Source: Cryptomeria japonica | Taxonomy: Eukaryota; Streptophyta; Pinopsida; Cupressales; Cupressaceae | DNA: 64,000 nt | Assembly: GCF_030272615.1 (NCBI RefSeq) | Contig: NC_081406.1 | Location: 212,696,997 to 212,760,996, forward strand | Reading direction: 5' to 3' | Shown here: positions 1-11,925 of the stretch, in pieces | Layout of the letters: every line of letters starts with the position of its first letter | Numbering within the stretch: position 1 is the stretch's first letter | Program-made: the position numbers and the translations under genes | The notes under the pieces: model-generated | Told to the model about the DNA's origin: nothing | The model's input: only the letters and a program-made list of their open reading frames with translations | Database searches by the model: none

Positions 1-294
1 ATCATTCAATCCACACCATCATCCAATCAAGATTGTTTGCAATATACAAATGTAGCGCATCCCACTCCCGACCAACTGTACAAATAATTAATAGATGACT
101 TACAACCATTTTTTATAAGACTAATAATTAATTAACTACAATAACATCTTATAATTACCTCTCACTTTCCTTAATCTACCTTTCCCCATCAAGTACTCCC
201 CTTAAAATTTGTTAATTGGGTTGGGAACCCAAATGCGATCTACGAGGATTTCTGCTGCAAACTTAGGAAGATATTCAACAATGTACACCATAGT

Positions 295-567
295 CTAGTA
301 TACCATATATCCCTCCACCATAGAACCCTTAGGATGTTCTCTTTGTCGAACCAAAGCCTTCAAAAATTTCAAGTACTTCTCAACCATCCACATTGACCTA
401 GTGTGTACAGGTCCACACAATTCAATCTCCTCAACTTGGTGTATGAGGTAGTGTTCTTGTAAATTGAAAAAAGTTGAAGATAGACACTTTTGCATTTCAC
501 ACATTAAATGAGGAATTTTTCTCTTCCAATATTTTATATCTTCTTTATGGATTTCTTTAGATGACAA
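295..567 (-). pseudogene. CACTA transposase fragment: DUF4218 domain
   Basis: About 90 residues with the DUF4218 signature found C-terminal to TNP2: CEMQKCLSSTFFNLQEHYLI, VEEIELCGPVHTRSMWMVEKYLK, then LKALVRQREHPKGSMVEGY. These match family motifs such as CELEKIFPPSFFDVMVHL and GPV-x-RWMYP-x-ERY-x-K-LK. After GY the frame ends early, and minus-strand sequence down to position 1 is no longer clearly readable. Confidence 0.85.
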
Positions 568-879
568 CCAAGAAGAGATTCAAGATGCAAAAATATATAA
601 ACGAGACTTTACAAAATAATATACAATATATTACATAACAAGTAAAACAAATCACAATTATTTTATCTATACAACAAATTGAACAAAGATCACTACTTAC
701 CTCATGTATTTTCCAAGATCATATATGACTTGCTTGAAATTATTGTCAAAGTTGTCTGGGAGAGATAGAGGTAGAATGTATTGCAACAATTATCAAAAGA
801 TCTTTTCATTGTTTTCTAACATAATATAATGAAAAGTACATGTGTACTATATAAATATTTAGTAAATACACAAGAACAT

Positions 880-1461
880 GAATTGCCTTAATGAAGGTAT
901 GTCGGTCATGTGTTTTCATCCCTGGCCCAAATTCACTTTTCTTTGATATGAGATTGTTTATGTTTGCAGCAAATCCTATGGGAAATCGAATTTTTCGTAT
1001 GACATCTTTTATAGCATTGCTTTGTTGGTCCGTTAATAACCAAGGAAGGGCACTTATATTAATCTGGTCTCCATTTCTATTTGATTGAATGACATTTTTT
1101 ATTGCATGATTGGATTCCTGAATGTCACTACAAATTTTGACAATTTTTCTTTGTCACGCCTTCCCTCCAATATTTTCCATATTATCTCTGTTATATTCTT
1201 TCCAATATGCATAGTATCAAACAAATGCACAATTTGTAGTTGCTCGTAGTAGGGAAACCTACTAAATTGTCTCCGATAAATTTTTAGTCCCTTTGGAAGG
1301 TGGTCATCACTGCCTTGACGACCTTCACGATCATCAATTACATCATCAGTAAACAAAACACAATAGAAAAATACAAATTTCAAACATAAACCATTAGATG
1401 GAATGACATTACCTTGATGATTAATTCTATTATATTCCAACTTCCATAGGCAAGGTGTCAT
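880..1461 (-). pseudogene. CACTA transposase fragment: C-terminal TNP2 region
   Basis: 1461-1099 contains HLPKGLKIYRRQFSRFPYYEQLQIVHLFDTMHIGKN, matching the family stretch that ends in a D-x-MHI-x-KN motif. Further along (about 1085-885, another frame) the strand reads IKDVIRKIRFPIGFAANI...GMKTHDRHTF, the equivalent of the VP-G-x-SSNI...LKSHDCHVL block just before DUF4218. The plus-strand open frame at 891-1088 is the shadow of this block. Confidence 0.75.
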
Positions 1462-1710
1462 TCTTTGTGGCTTTGATGTAGTCTCTTATTTCCCATTGCA
1501 AAGATGTCATTCAGTATTTCAATACTTATGATTTCTGTGGAGGAAGTGCCTATACTCATCAAACACCTGCTTTCCTAAACTTTTGGAATGACCCCGATTT
1601 CATCTTTGGACCACAAACTGGACATGCAAATTTTCCCTTTGTTTGAAGACCTACAAGATAATGTATAATTGGATTAAATATGTTAATTTTTATAATTATA
1701 ATTATAATGC

Positions 1711-2565
1711 TCAACTTGAACACTGTAACATACCACAAAAATGTGTTAGCCCTGGGGCATCATGTATTGTCCATACAAGCATTACATGGAATTGAAATTT
1801 CCTTTGTCCTATTGGTCTAGAGACGTCATACATAGTGACACCATCCCATAACTCCATCAACTCGTCGATAAGAGGGTCAATATACACATTCATATCTTTA
1901 ACTTAGTACTTACCTAGTTGAATGAACAAAAACATTACATAATTATTATGACCATTTTAATGCAATATTTATAATTAAATGTAGATGACTATTAAATGAT
2001 AAAATACCTGGAACAATAATCACCCACATTATGTGCTCCCTCTTTATTTACATCCATGGAGGAATGTTATTATTGATGACAAAAATTGGCCATACCGAGT
2101 AAACAGATCTCATCTCTCCAAATGGATTGACACTGTCCGCTGCCAATGAAAGCTTGAGATTACGAGGTTCTTCTTTAAAGTGTGGCCACTTTTCCTCTAT
2201 GCCCATAAATGTTGAACCATCCGTAGGCATTCGAACAATGCATCTCTACTTCTATTATGTGCATGGTAATCCATAAATTATGCCAAGCTAGTGCACCTGA
2301 ATAATCGTTGCATACATGGAATAATTGGAATATAACGAAGAACCTTGCGAGGCACCTTTTTTGTTATTTGATTTGTTCAATATCTATTGATATGACATTC
2401 AGGGCATTCTATTGCAAATTCATGTTGTTTATGATATATAATATGATCATTGGGACAAGCATCTATTGCTTGATACTCCATTCCAATATCTTTCAGAATG
2501 GAAGATAATTCTCGGTATGAGCGAGGTAGAATATTTGATGGTGGTAACAAAAACTCACCTATCAA
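1711..2565 (-). pseudogene. CACTA transposase fragment: TNP2 core
   Basis: Three conserved blocks in order. 2565-2377 has LLPPSNILPRSYRELSSIL and the zinc-like CPNDHIIYHK...CPECHINRY. 2230-2048 has EPRNLKLSLAADSVNPFGEM ending in the NNNIPPWM motif (family: PYNLPPWM). 1893-1711 has NVYIDPLIDELMELWDGV followed by VWTIHDAPGL (family: WTINDFPAY). The blocks lie in different frames or are parted by short non-coding gaps that could be decayed introns. The TNP2 domain carries the transposase catalytic region, but a functional protein cannot be read here. Confidence 0.85.
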
Positions 2566-2704
2566 TCTACAGAATATTAATTTGTTAATATACAGAATAT
2601 TAATGGTACATGATTCACCCTTTATTAACTATAATGACATATACGACATAGCTTAACATGCGTGAGATTGTTATGTTGGATAAACCATTCATAACCTTGA
2701 AGCT

Positions 2705-3680
2705 TGAAGAGGGGAAAAATGTAGCAAGGTGAGATTAGATGGTTAGTATGCAAACTAAGCATTCAAACACATCAAAAACATGAAACATCAACAAACCATA
2801 TGAAAACATAAACAAATTGTTTATACCTTGCAAGCTTATACCTTCTCCTTCGGATTGAGCTATTGGTGAAGCCAAGGATGCGCCCCTCCTTAGCTTGTTT
2901 GGATTAGCTCCTTGATTGTGATGTGGAATGCTCTCCAAGTTCTCAACAAGATTGATGGATTTGATAGGATTATTGGATGGATTTTGGATGGATTTGAATT
3001 GAAAGATTGAAAAAAGAAGAGAGAGGAGAAAAGAGTAGCATGACAATGCATGAGAAGTGGATGATTTGTGAGGAGAATAGGCTCCAATTTATAGACTGGA
3101 GAAGGCAAATGGAGGGCCAAGATTGATTTGATCATGAAGGGTTGAGACTGATTTTAGATAGAAAGCATGGATCAAGGGTGCCTTGGGAAAATAAATAGGA
3201 ATATTAAATTCCTTGGGAAAAGGGGGGAGAAATTTGAATTTCAAATGTGAGGAATTAAAAATTCCAAAGTAAGGATGCATTGAGGGATTCAAATAAATTT
3301 GAGTTTATTTGAGAGACTTAATGTTGATGTGACATGAGTGGGAATTAAAAATTGAGGGATAATAATAAGCATGATTATGAGAGATTCTAGAAGGATTAAT
3401 TAGGCTGAGTGGGATTAGGAAAAGTGATTTGTAGGAATCACATGACTATGTTAATTAATTGGAATTAATTAATTGAGTGGGTTTAGAGGAAATAATTATT
3501 GGAGGGTACTTTGGAAGAATATGGGAATAATTAATTTGATAAATTAATTATTGGACAATAGTGATAGAATTAATTAAATTAGATTTAATTAACATTGAGA
3601 AGAATAAGGATAGCACAATTAAGTTAATTAATTATGTTGATAGGCTTAAATTAATTATATATTAATTTTAGGTGTCTACA
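2705..3680 (-). repeat. Solo LTR (LTR retrotransposon fossil) inside the CACTA transposase
   Basis: A 976-bp block that reads TGTAGACACC...CCCCTCTTCA on the minus strand. It is flanked by a perfect 5-bp target duplication, aagct (2700-2704 and 3681-3685). The AT-rich first half and a TATA-like CTATAAATTGG near 3093-3083 fit U3 and promoter. No internal retroelement genes remain, so it is probably the product of LTR-LTR recombination. It is distantly similar to the block at 10791-11920. The superfamily is not certain from the LTR alone. Confidence 0.8.
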
Positions 3681-3979
3681 AAGCTCGCCAACAACAATAT
3701 AGCAGAGAGAAGAGTTTTTTGGGAGCTTTCATAAAGGGGCTTGTATGCCTTCTCAAGTACAGCTAAATCATGAACAACATCAAAGTCGTCTTGATCACCA
3801 TGATCAGTTGCGCTAGCATTAAATGTGTCATGGATCAATGTATTTGTACCATCATCTTCAATTGTGTTTTCTGGCACATGATTTTCATCTTCCATGGGAT
3901 CATTATCTTCAACTTCAATATTCACACCTCCATGTTCCTCCACTTCGAAAAATATATTCTCTAGGCTGTGTTGGTCCAT
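3681..3979 (-). pseudogene. CACTA transposase fragment: acidic linker and start of TNP2 region
   Basis: Acidic stretch (many D and E) followed by LEKAYKPLYESSQKTLLSA, which matches the PLY...LS-LV-L block that precedes the TNP2 domain. The reading frame is cut at residue S of LLLAS by the solo LTR at 2705-3680. On the far side (2699-2600) the sequence continues with FKVMNGLSN, the expected next motif (K-x-MNG-x-S). This shows that the LTR landed in an already existing transposase gene. Confidence 0.75.
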
Positions 3980-4063
3980 ATCATGTGCCCTGGAGAGCTC
4001 GACCTAAATAAAAATGATCAACATAAATAAACCATGATCATGATCTCATCATGAAGTGATTTC

Positions 4064-4309
4064 TTATGTATATAAATTGTTAAAATGATATAATGAACAG
4101 CTTACCAATGGATGATAATCATGTCCCCCTTCAATGTGACCATGCTGCCTACAATGTTTCTTAGTTGTTTTGATTAGAAGTATTCTAATCTTTAAGCCCT
4201 TACAAATTTTGCAGGGACAATAACATTTTCCATCACCTTTTCTTTTCAAGTTAGACCACAATCTAGCACTTGTCTCCTTATTTTGTTCTTCGCTGATATT
4301 TTCTAACAT
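4064..4309 (-). pseudogene. CACTA transposase fragment: transposase-associated domain
   Basis: About 80 residues beginning MLENISEEQ. The sequence CPCKICKG about 30 residues in matches the Cys-x-Cys-x2-Cys pattern of the transposase-associated domain at the N-terminus of plant TNP2 proteins, a putative DNA-binding zinc domain. The tail (HGHIEGGHDYHPLV) is also typical, where the family usually has a HG-x2-x2-Y-x2-W/H-like stretch. This is the first coding block of the element. The downstream 1.1 kb tandem duplication copies a 25-bp piece of it (4138-4161) to 5467-5491. Confidence 0.7.
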
Positions 4310-5466
4310 GGTATTTCTTCACACGCAAAAAAATCGGGCTATCGAAACTTCGATGCGTAACCTTCACAAACTATGCAAAAGGATATCGCAAGTATGGAAG
4401 TCTTCTTAGAGATATTTATATAGAAATTTAAATTTTACTTAAACTTAGACTCTCTTCAATTATGAAGACTATTTTATATAGATAGTTTTCTTGGCTAAAA
4501 AAGAAGCTTGATTCTGGCAAGTTGATGAAAAATATTTGAGTTTTAAAAAAAGAGAAACCTTTTTATTGTGTCATCTAATAGAATCAACTTAGGAATGATG
4601 AATTTATGAAGAAGTCAACATGGAACCAACTTCATATGAAAGAGAATTAAATTGACTATTAGAATCCAAAATATGAAGAAACTTGAGCGGTTACATTAAG
4701 AGTTATAATCAATTCTTTTGTTGCAACCCTGTTAACAAGGGTTTTATGACAATTTTGACAAAAACCATTAGAGCTTTCTTTATAATCCATGGATGACCTT
4801 CAAACCTGTCTTGAATTAAAGATAACTCTTCATTCTAAAACCTCAAATAGGTTATTAGGTGTCAAATTCAATCCAAATCTTATTAGGAAAAACATCTAAA
4901 GCTGCAAATAATCATGACTGTCAAAAACAACAGTTAAAAGTATTGAACAAAATATCAATTTTCTCATTGAATCTTCATCAAAAATATTTTCCAATACATA
5001 CTTTATAGAAATACACTTCCTTCCTATATCCAACAAAAAATTACATAGAAGTTTTACTTTCAAACTGATATACAACCCTATAACTGTCACAACCCTCCAG
5101 AATTAAGTAACAGTCAGAGGCTTTATTTGATCAGCCTTACAAGAGTTTCCTCCAACTCTATCACACACACTTAATCCAAATAAATTATGGATTTTATATA
5201 CTATCATGGTTCTATAAATATTCCCACTGCCCCGAAGACCGAAATGTACAATTTGACAACATTTTATGCATTGTTGCATTACAACTTTTTAGTGACACCT
5301 TGACAACTTTTTCCTTTTGACATGAATGACCACTAAACATTACTTAGATACTTTCAACACCTTAGAATGGACTCAAAACAACATATTAAACCTTTATTAC
5401 CCTTCCATGGGTACATTTACATTATTTTAACAATCAGGGCCTGAATAGGACTATTTGACAACTTTT
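4138..5466. repeat. Tandem duplication, unit 1
   Basis: 1.33 kb unit repeated at 5467-6596 at roughly 95% identity from about 4366 on. Unit 1 starts inside the CACTA transposase-associated domain (gaccatg at 4138). Unit 2 begins with the same 25-bp piece, lacks the equivalent of 4162-4365, and then resumes. The AT-rich unit may be the CACTA 5' region, but I see no gene in it. The minus-strand open frames in it are short and not shared between units. Confidence 0.8.
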
Positions 5467-6596
5467 GACCATGTTGCCTACAATGTTTCTTCACCAACTA
5501 TGCAAAAGGATATCGCAAGTACGGGAGTCTTCTTAGAACTAGTTATATAGAAGTTGAAATGTTACTTAAAATTAGACTCTCTTCAATTATGAAGATTATT
5601 TTATTTAGATAGTTTTATTGGCTAAAAAAGAAGCTTGATTTTGGTAAGTTGATGAAAAATATTTGAGTTTTAAAAAAAGAAAAACCTTTTTATTATGTCA
5701 TCTAATATAATCAACTTAGGAATGATGAATTTGTGAATAATTCAACATGAAACAAAATTGATATGAAAGAGAATTGAATTTACAATTAGAATCCAAAATA
5801 TGAAGAAACTTGAGCGGTTACATTAAGAGTTATAATCAATTCTTTTGTTGCAACCCTGTCAACAAGGGTTTTATGACAATTTTGACAAAAACCATTAGAA
5901 CTTTCTTTATAATCCATGGATGACCTTCATACCTGTCTCGAATTAAAGATAAATCTTCATTCTAAAACTTCAAATAGGTTATTAGGGGCCTGGTTCAATC
6001 CAAATCTTATTAGGAAAAACATCTAAAGCAGCAAATAATCATGACTGTAAAAAACAACAGTTAAAAGTATTGAATAAAATATCAATTTTCTCATTAAATC
6101 TTCATCAAAAACATTTTCCAATACATAATTTATAGCTATACACTTCCTTCTTATTTATCCAACAAGCAATTACATGGAAGTTTTACTTTCAAACTGATAT
6201 ACAACCATGTAACTATCACAACCCTCCAAAATTAAGTGACAATCAGAGGCTTTACTTGATCTAGCCTTACAAGACTTTCCTCCAACTCTATCACACACAC
6301 TTAATCCAAATAAATGATGGATTTTATATCCTCTCATGGTTCTATAACTATTCCAACTGCCCCTAAGACTGAAATGTACAATTTGACAACATTTTATGCA
6401 TTGTTGCATTACAACTTTTTAGTGACATCTTGACAATTTTTGCCTTTTGACATGAGTGACCACTAAACATTACTTAGATACCTTGAACACCTTATAATGG
6501 ACTCAAAATAACATATTAAACCTTTATTACCCTTCCATGGGTACATTTACATTATTTGAACAATCAGGACCTGAATAGGACTATTTGACAACTTTT
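5467..6596. repeat. Tandem duplication, unit 2
   Basis: Second copy of the unit, 1.13 kb. Its junctions carry the trinucleotide gac (5467-5469 and 6597-6599), which suggests joining at microhomology. A 79-codon minus-strand frame at 6409-6170 (containing LSVCDRVGGKSCKA) has a partial counterpart in unit 1 with frame breaks. I do not count it as a gene. Confidence 0.8.
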
Positions 6597-6904
6597 GACA
6601 AAATGGCTCAATTAGCCTTACACATTGATTTCAAGCTTGACAAGCTTGTTTATTTCTCATTACTCGTGATGAGTATGTAGCTTCTTAATCTTAGTACCAT
6701 TTAGTTCTCCATTTTATTTAAGCAACAAGAGAGTATGGATGTCTTTAAGTGGAAGAGAAATGGAAGAAGTCCATTGGAACTCCACAAGTCTGCAAATCAA
6801 ACCATCAATGTATCCTACCCCAAAGAAAGAACCATAGCAAAGCCAAAGGTCATTGGGAAGTGATTAACTATCACTAAAAGGGAATAGGAGTTATCGTGAT
6901 ACCT

Positions 6905-7300
6905 GATAGACACATCGGGAGGATATACACCGACTGATTCATTACTAAAGTATCATTGGCATGACTTTCGCTATCGGAACATGTGAATTGTTGTCTTACC
7001 GATAGTTGATAAGGCTATCTATAATCTTTACACCAATAGGAAGAGAATACTTAGTCATCGGTACAACTTAAAGAGATCGAGGTGTAACATTTCAAGCTAT
7101 CCCAACGCCCGATGGAAACAATAGAGCAGGAGATTCATCGGGGAAAAGTAACTATCGACAGAGGTTGTTCAAGGTTATGCTGATACCCGATGGAGGGCTT
7201 GGGAAGACACACACTGATAAAAAACAAAGCAACTTAAGGAATGAAATATTGTCAATGGAGCCAAGGGAGTAATTCATCGGGAAATCATATATCGATGAGC
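6905..7300. other. Cluster of ATCGG/CCGAT motifs in the leader of the unknown reading frame
   Basis: About 400 bp of otherwise AT-rich sequence holds eight ATCGG or CCGAT words, plus several ATCGA. They sit near 6914, 6972, 6999, 7056, 7110, 7136, 7187 and 7275, often as CATCGGG or CCCGATGG. CpG-containing words are otherwise scarce here. No gene is recognised between 6600 and 7464. This may be the promoter or leader of the reading frame that follows. Confidence 0.5.
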
Positions 7301-7464
7301 CATTATAGATACAATTCAAAACTGAAACCAAAGCAACTTATATTTAATGCATGCAATTGAGTAGATTGATGGCTCACACAAGGCAAATTAAGAACCAAAT
7401 GCAGGTTGCGTCTTAGTAAAAAACACACAAGGTGAGAATTATTGCTCATATTTCATCACGCACT

Positions 7465-10405
7465 ATGAAGGCTGAAATTTCATCAAGAAGAAAGAGGAGT
7501 TCTAGGGGCTCCGAATCCATGTCTAAAAAATCCAAAATAATGGAAGTCCCTCCTGCACGGAAACTGAATCAAGATATCATTGATCAATTGTAGTCCCTAG
7601 GCCCAAAATCAAGGACGTTGAAACAACATTTGCCCAGAAAAGACTAGTTTGAGGACAAGTTTAAAGGGGTTGGAGATGTGTGGACAAAGGTGAGAGGTTA
7701 TGAACTCTTCTTGTTTCATTTTCTGAGAAAGGACAGAGAAGTGCCAATTTGTAACCTGTGGATAACCAACTTAGGTAAAGTAGTTGTTCCAAATGTTTTC
7801 ATAAATATTAGATTGATGGAAGTCTTGGTCAAAAATTATAATTTTGTGAAGAGATGCATTCAATTTCCAAATGGCGAAGTATTTATTAGATTTAGTTGTG
7901 GCACCATAAATGAAGTTTTTAGCTTAGACCCTAACCCTGATGTACCCTTGTCGTTTGAAGAACTAGAGGAGGAATTTGTTAAAATGGATACTACTTATAA
8001 AGGGTGGAACTTAGTTTTTCACAGGGTTGAGAAGGCCATTCTAGCCGAAGAGGATGGTCCCACATTTAACATGGACATTTTTAGACACTATTTACAGTAC
8101 ACCTATATGTCATGCAGACAAGTTGGAGATATAGAGTTCCCTAATGTAGCTAATATTGGGTTGATGGTGTTAGCAGCAAATGTACAGATGTATGAGCCAA
8201 GACCCTTTTATTATGCTACTTATGTTATAGAAAAAATACATGAAGGTTTCTTGAACCTCAAAGATAATAGGGAGCCCACTTTCAAGTTTTACTCATTGTT
8301 AATGCATTTGATTTGATTTTATGGAAGATTTAGGGGTATGTGGCTGATGAATTTAAAATTGAACACAGTGGACAAAGAAGGTAAATAAAAACTAGTATGG
8401 ATGTGGACATCGGTTTGGGATTCACGATATGTGAAATCAAACTACATAAAGTTTGAAGAGCTACTAGTAAAGCCATTATACCGGATGTATGGTGTCCCTT
8501 GTGAAGGATCTATTTCCACTAAAGTTAAAAGATTTCTTAGACCTGTTATTTTTTATGAAAGAGGTATTGTCAATCACAACTGGGGTGATTGGTTTGTTCA
8601 CAAGGATTTTACTTGCTTCAGGATTTATGGTTTCGAAGGAACCCCATATCTGTTGCCAAAACTTGTACCAGACAAAATTTCTTATCTAGAGATTGTGAGA
8701 TGACAGTTAAGTTTTTCGAATGCCAAACATTTTGGAGGTATTCATAAGAAGACTTTCCTGCCTGGGACTCTTAGTTTTGGGGATTTTACCATTGTATTAA
8801 CAAAGTCTTATGAAGCCATTGATAAGAAACTGATTGAAGAATACAATTTGTTCAAATATGTTGCTAGGGTCAATTATGACCCTGAGGGATATATTCACAA
8901 TTGCAAGAAAATTCAAAATCTAGGAGATTATATTCATGTTTACTTGCAAGTAGAGGACGTGTTTAGAAACATGGAGGAGGAAGAGGCCCAGACGGCCATT
9001 GATGAATTGAACAAGAAATTGGAAGAAAAAAAAAAGAGATTGCAAGAAATGGAAATTGAAGAAGAAGAGAGTGAAGGAAAGTCCAAAGAAGTTGAGGTGG
9101 TATCTAGGCATCAAGCACCAGACACAGCAAAAGAGCTAGACTTGCAAGAGAAAATTGTTGCCAGGTTGAACATCCATAGTGATGCAAGATACGATGAGTA
9201 TTCTACCTTTGTGTCTGATGATGTTTTTATTGAGTCAAAAGAATTTAAATCATTTTTATATAATTTCAAAGGTAAAAAAATGAGAGACTCTATCCCAAAT
9301 GTAATCCCTGAAAAAGAATCATAATTATTGGGGAAACTAAAGGAAGAAATCAATTTAGAATTGACCACTATAATCCCTCAAAGGGGAAGACAACTTCTTA
9401 GTGAAGCAGGCATCATCATCTTTCCAAGATGGGACATGAGTGCATCATTTATTTTTGATAGCATGTTACATTCTGAGAATAAGGATTTTAAATTGGATAT
9501 TCAGGGGGTAAATGATGTGTATGTTGGTTCTATATTTGACCAGAATGAAGAGGCTTTTCTTTTATGGGCTCTTTACCCTCCAAATAAGAGGCCAAAAATC
9601 ATTGATGTGGATAAAGCCTTTCGTCACATGATGAAATTGAAAGTTGGTGAAGTAGATCCCATTGTTACTATTGATATGGGTATTGATATTTCAAAATCTA
9701 ATAAAGCACAATTGGTCAAAGTGATCAAAGAAAGAGATCAGTACAAGGGATTATATGAAGAATTTCTAAAAAGAGGAGGACAATCTGTGCCACAAATCCA
9801 TGATGGGTCTCAGTGGAAAAAAAAATGTGAGGAAGTGCAACTGGAAAATAAAAAGTTGAAAAGGCAAATGCAAAGTGTGAGGGCTGACACAGACTCTGTT
9901 TTATTGACTAAGAGATTTGAAAAATTGCAAGGTTTCCTTGAAGATTTCTGGTTTGTTTATCAAAAGAATATGGATAATGCAATATCTCACAACTAGATTT
10001 ATAACACACTAGGAACTCTATTGCATGATAAGACAATGGCCAATACAGATGTTGGGAATATAAAAGATGTTGAAAAAGCATGAAGACTTTGACACAAAAT
10101 TGCAAAATGAATTTAATGAATGTAAGGAAATAGTACAACATGCTTTTCCAGAAATTGAAGATCAGAATGAACAAATTAAGGATAAGGATAAATGGATTGT
10201 GAAGTACCAAAGTCTTCTTAGTGCTTCCCTTAACATTGCTCAGTCTGATGTACTTGACATGACAGAGACAATCGAGCAGATGGAAAACTTCATCACTTTG
10301 GAGATTGTGGTCAGAGATATTATCTACGATGCAGATACCTACAAATCAGAGGGATATTTGAAGCACATTCAGAATTGCAATCAGATGCTTGGAGACCAAC
10401 CATAG
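7465..10405 (+). pseudogene. Unidentified long decayed reading frame (globular N-terminal part plus coiled coil)
   Basis: Almost 3 kb of the plus strand keeps protein-like composition, nearly all in one frame from the ATG at 7465 to about 9993, with a change of frame before the last piece (10067-10405). About seven in-frame stops make it non-functional as read. The N-terminal part is basic (SSRRKRSSRGS). A globular region follows (about 7678-8700), with FPNGEVFIRFSCGTINEVFSL and LLMHLI. Its INEVFSL-type pattern recalls the plant mobile and putative plant transposon domains, but that is weak. From about 8950 it is Glu/Lys-rich coiled coil (EELNKKLEEKKKRL-type), and another coiled coil lies at 9720-9990. 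I do not recognise the family. It could be a degenerate host gene or the coding part of an undescribed repeat. Confidence 0.55.
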
Positions 10406-10785
10406 ATATCAAAAGATGTTTAAAGATGTGACTTTGTATTTTATAGTTTTAGTTTGTTAGGGCAGTTTTTAGGTAGTTAGTTTCTAGTTAGTTTTTTGTT
10501 AATTTTAGTTCAATGAAAGGGTGTGCTCTTTCATTTTTCAAACTGAATCCTCATCTATATGTGGAGGATCTTTTAGGAGAGACAGATATCACAAGTTTAT
10601 AGTTTTTTTTATCAAGACAATCTCTATGCATTTTCTTATGAACTTGTTGTCTAGAAGTACCAAGTTGATGGAGGATATGCATTGAAATCAACTGGTTTAA
10701 GTATTTTATTTTCAATATAAAGATTCAAGTGTTTCTCATTCATGATGGTATCTCTCTTTTCAATGGATTGATTAGTTCCTTGGAT
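10406..10785 (+). other. Probable 3' region of the unknown reading frame
   Basis: AT-rich sequence after the last frame ends at 10405. It contains TTTTAGTTTGTTAGGGCAG-like T-rich runs and CAATATAAAG near 10716. This suits a 3' untranslated region, but no clear AATAAA signal is present. The target duplication of the next solo LTR starts at 10786. Confidence 0.3.
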
Positions 10786-10790
10786 AAATC

Positions 10791-11920
10791 TATAGACACC
10801 TAAAAAATGTCTCATTAATTCTACACTAATTATTCGTCTATTTAATTAAGTAATTCTTTAATTATTTGATTAAACTAACTATTTCTTCTAATCATTGCCC
10901 TTCAACACTCCTAATTATTCTATTTCTATTCTCAAATCATTTTAATCAATTAACCATATCTCAATTATTAATTAAATATCAATTATTTCATTAATTATGA
11001 TTTATTCCTTAGTTAAATAATCTTTATTATTTAATTAATTTCTATTCCTAAGTTTAAATAATTTCATTTAAATTATTTAAATTAATTAACTTGTTCCTCC
11101 AATTCCCCAAATTATAATTCCAAATAATTCCATCTAATTTCATTTCATTTCTCCCAAATTCGAATTTCACTTCATTCCATCTAATTCCAAATCATCAAAT
11201 TCACATTTCCCCAAATCTGAATTTCAATTAATTTCATGTGCATTTCAGCATTCGAATGACCAAATTCAAATCCAAATTGAAAATGAAAATCAAATTCAAT
11301 TTTAAATTCCTACAACACATGCTAAAATCAAAACTGATTGATCAAATCAGTTGTCCAGTCAGTTAACTCATCAATCATCCTTTTTAACTCTCAATCACCT
11401 TTTTATGACTAATCAATCAAGTGAGTCATCTCCCCAATCTATTCAGTTCACTAATCAATCAAGTGAGTTGACTAATCCATCTATTCAGTTCACTCTTCAA
11501 TCAATCCAGATGACTACTCAGTCAAATGAGTCATCAAATCAATCAATTGAGTTCACTGATCAATCAATTTCAATTATCTATAAATCAACATTTGAGTTCT
11601 ATTTCTCACCCCCTTTGTGTTGAAAATCTATAAATTCAACCTCTTTTCATCAATTCAATCTAGCTTTTTTAGAATCATAGTCTTCAAAACATTTGTATGC
11701 AGGAAATTGGTGCAATACCTGAGAGCCACCAACCACTCAAATTGGAGAAGCACAATGGAAGCAAAGATGTAGAATGAGGGAGTTCTTATTTAAATTCATT
11801 CCTTATTTTGTATTGATTTTCATTGATTATGTTTGATGTTTGTCAATTAGTTAGGAATTGGTGATTCATTCTTATTTGCTAATTAGATTAATACATTCAT
11901 GAAATTCAGGCATAGAAACA
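10791..11920 (+). repeat. Solo LTR, related to that at 2705-3680
   Basis: 1130-bp block starting TATAGACACCTAAAAAATG and ending CATAGAAACA. It is flanked by a perfect 5-bp duplication, aaatc (10786-10790 and 11921-11925). The start matches the TGTAGACACCTAAAA start of the other solo LTR. Both have a very AT-rich first half made of ATTAAT-type runs, a TATA-like TCTATAAAT (here about 11577) and a similar downstream block. Internal CAATCAATCAAGTGAGT-type repeats occupy 11345-11570. No internal genes remain. Confidence 0.75.
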
Positions 11921-11925
11921 AAATC

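Larger units (their letters stand above)
1..4310 (-). mobile_element. CACTA (En/Spm, TNP2-type) DNA transposon, decayed
   Basis: Minus-strand fragments read in the order expected of a plant TNP2 transposase: a Cys-rich transposase-associated domain (4309-4064), an acidic linker ending in the conserved PLYE stretch (3979-3681), the TNP2 core (about 2700-880) and a DUF4218 domain (567-295). The element runs off the left edge, so its 3' end and terminal CACTA repeat are not seen. I also could not place a 5' CACTA terminus on the right, so 4310 is only the limit of recognisable coding sequence. The frame is broken in many places. Some gaps may be introns, which TNP2 genes have, but stops inside conserved blocks show that it is dead. 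A solo LTR sits inside it at 2705-3680. Confidence 0.85.

Noticed and set aside
11345-11623. 90-codon frame rich in Ser, Gln and Asn
   Set aside because: It results from CAATCAATCAAGTGAGT-type repeats inside a solo LTR, not from a gene.
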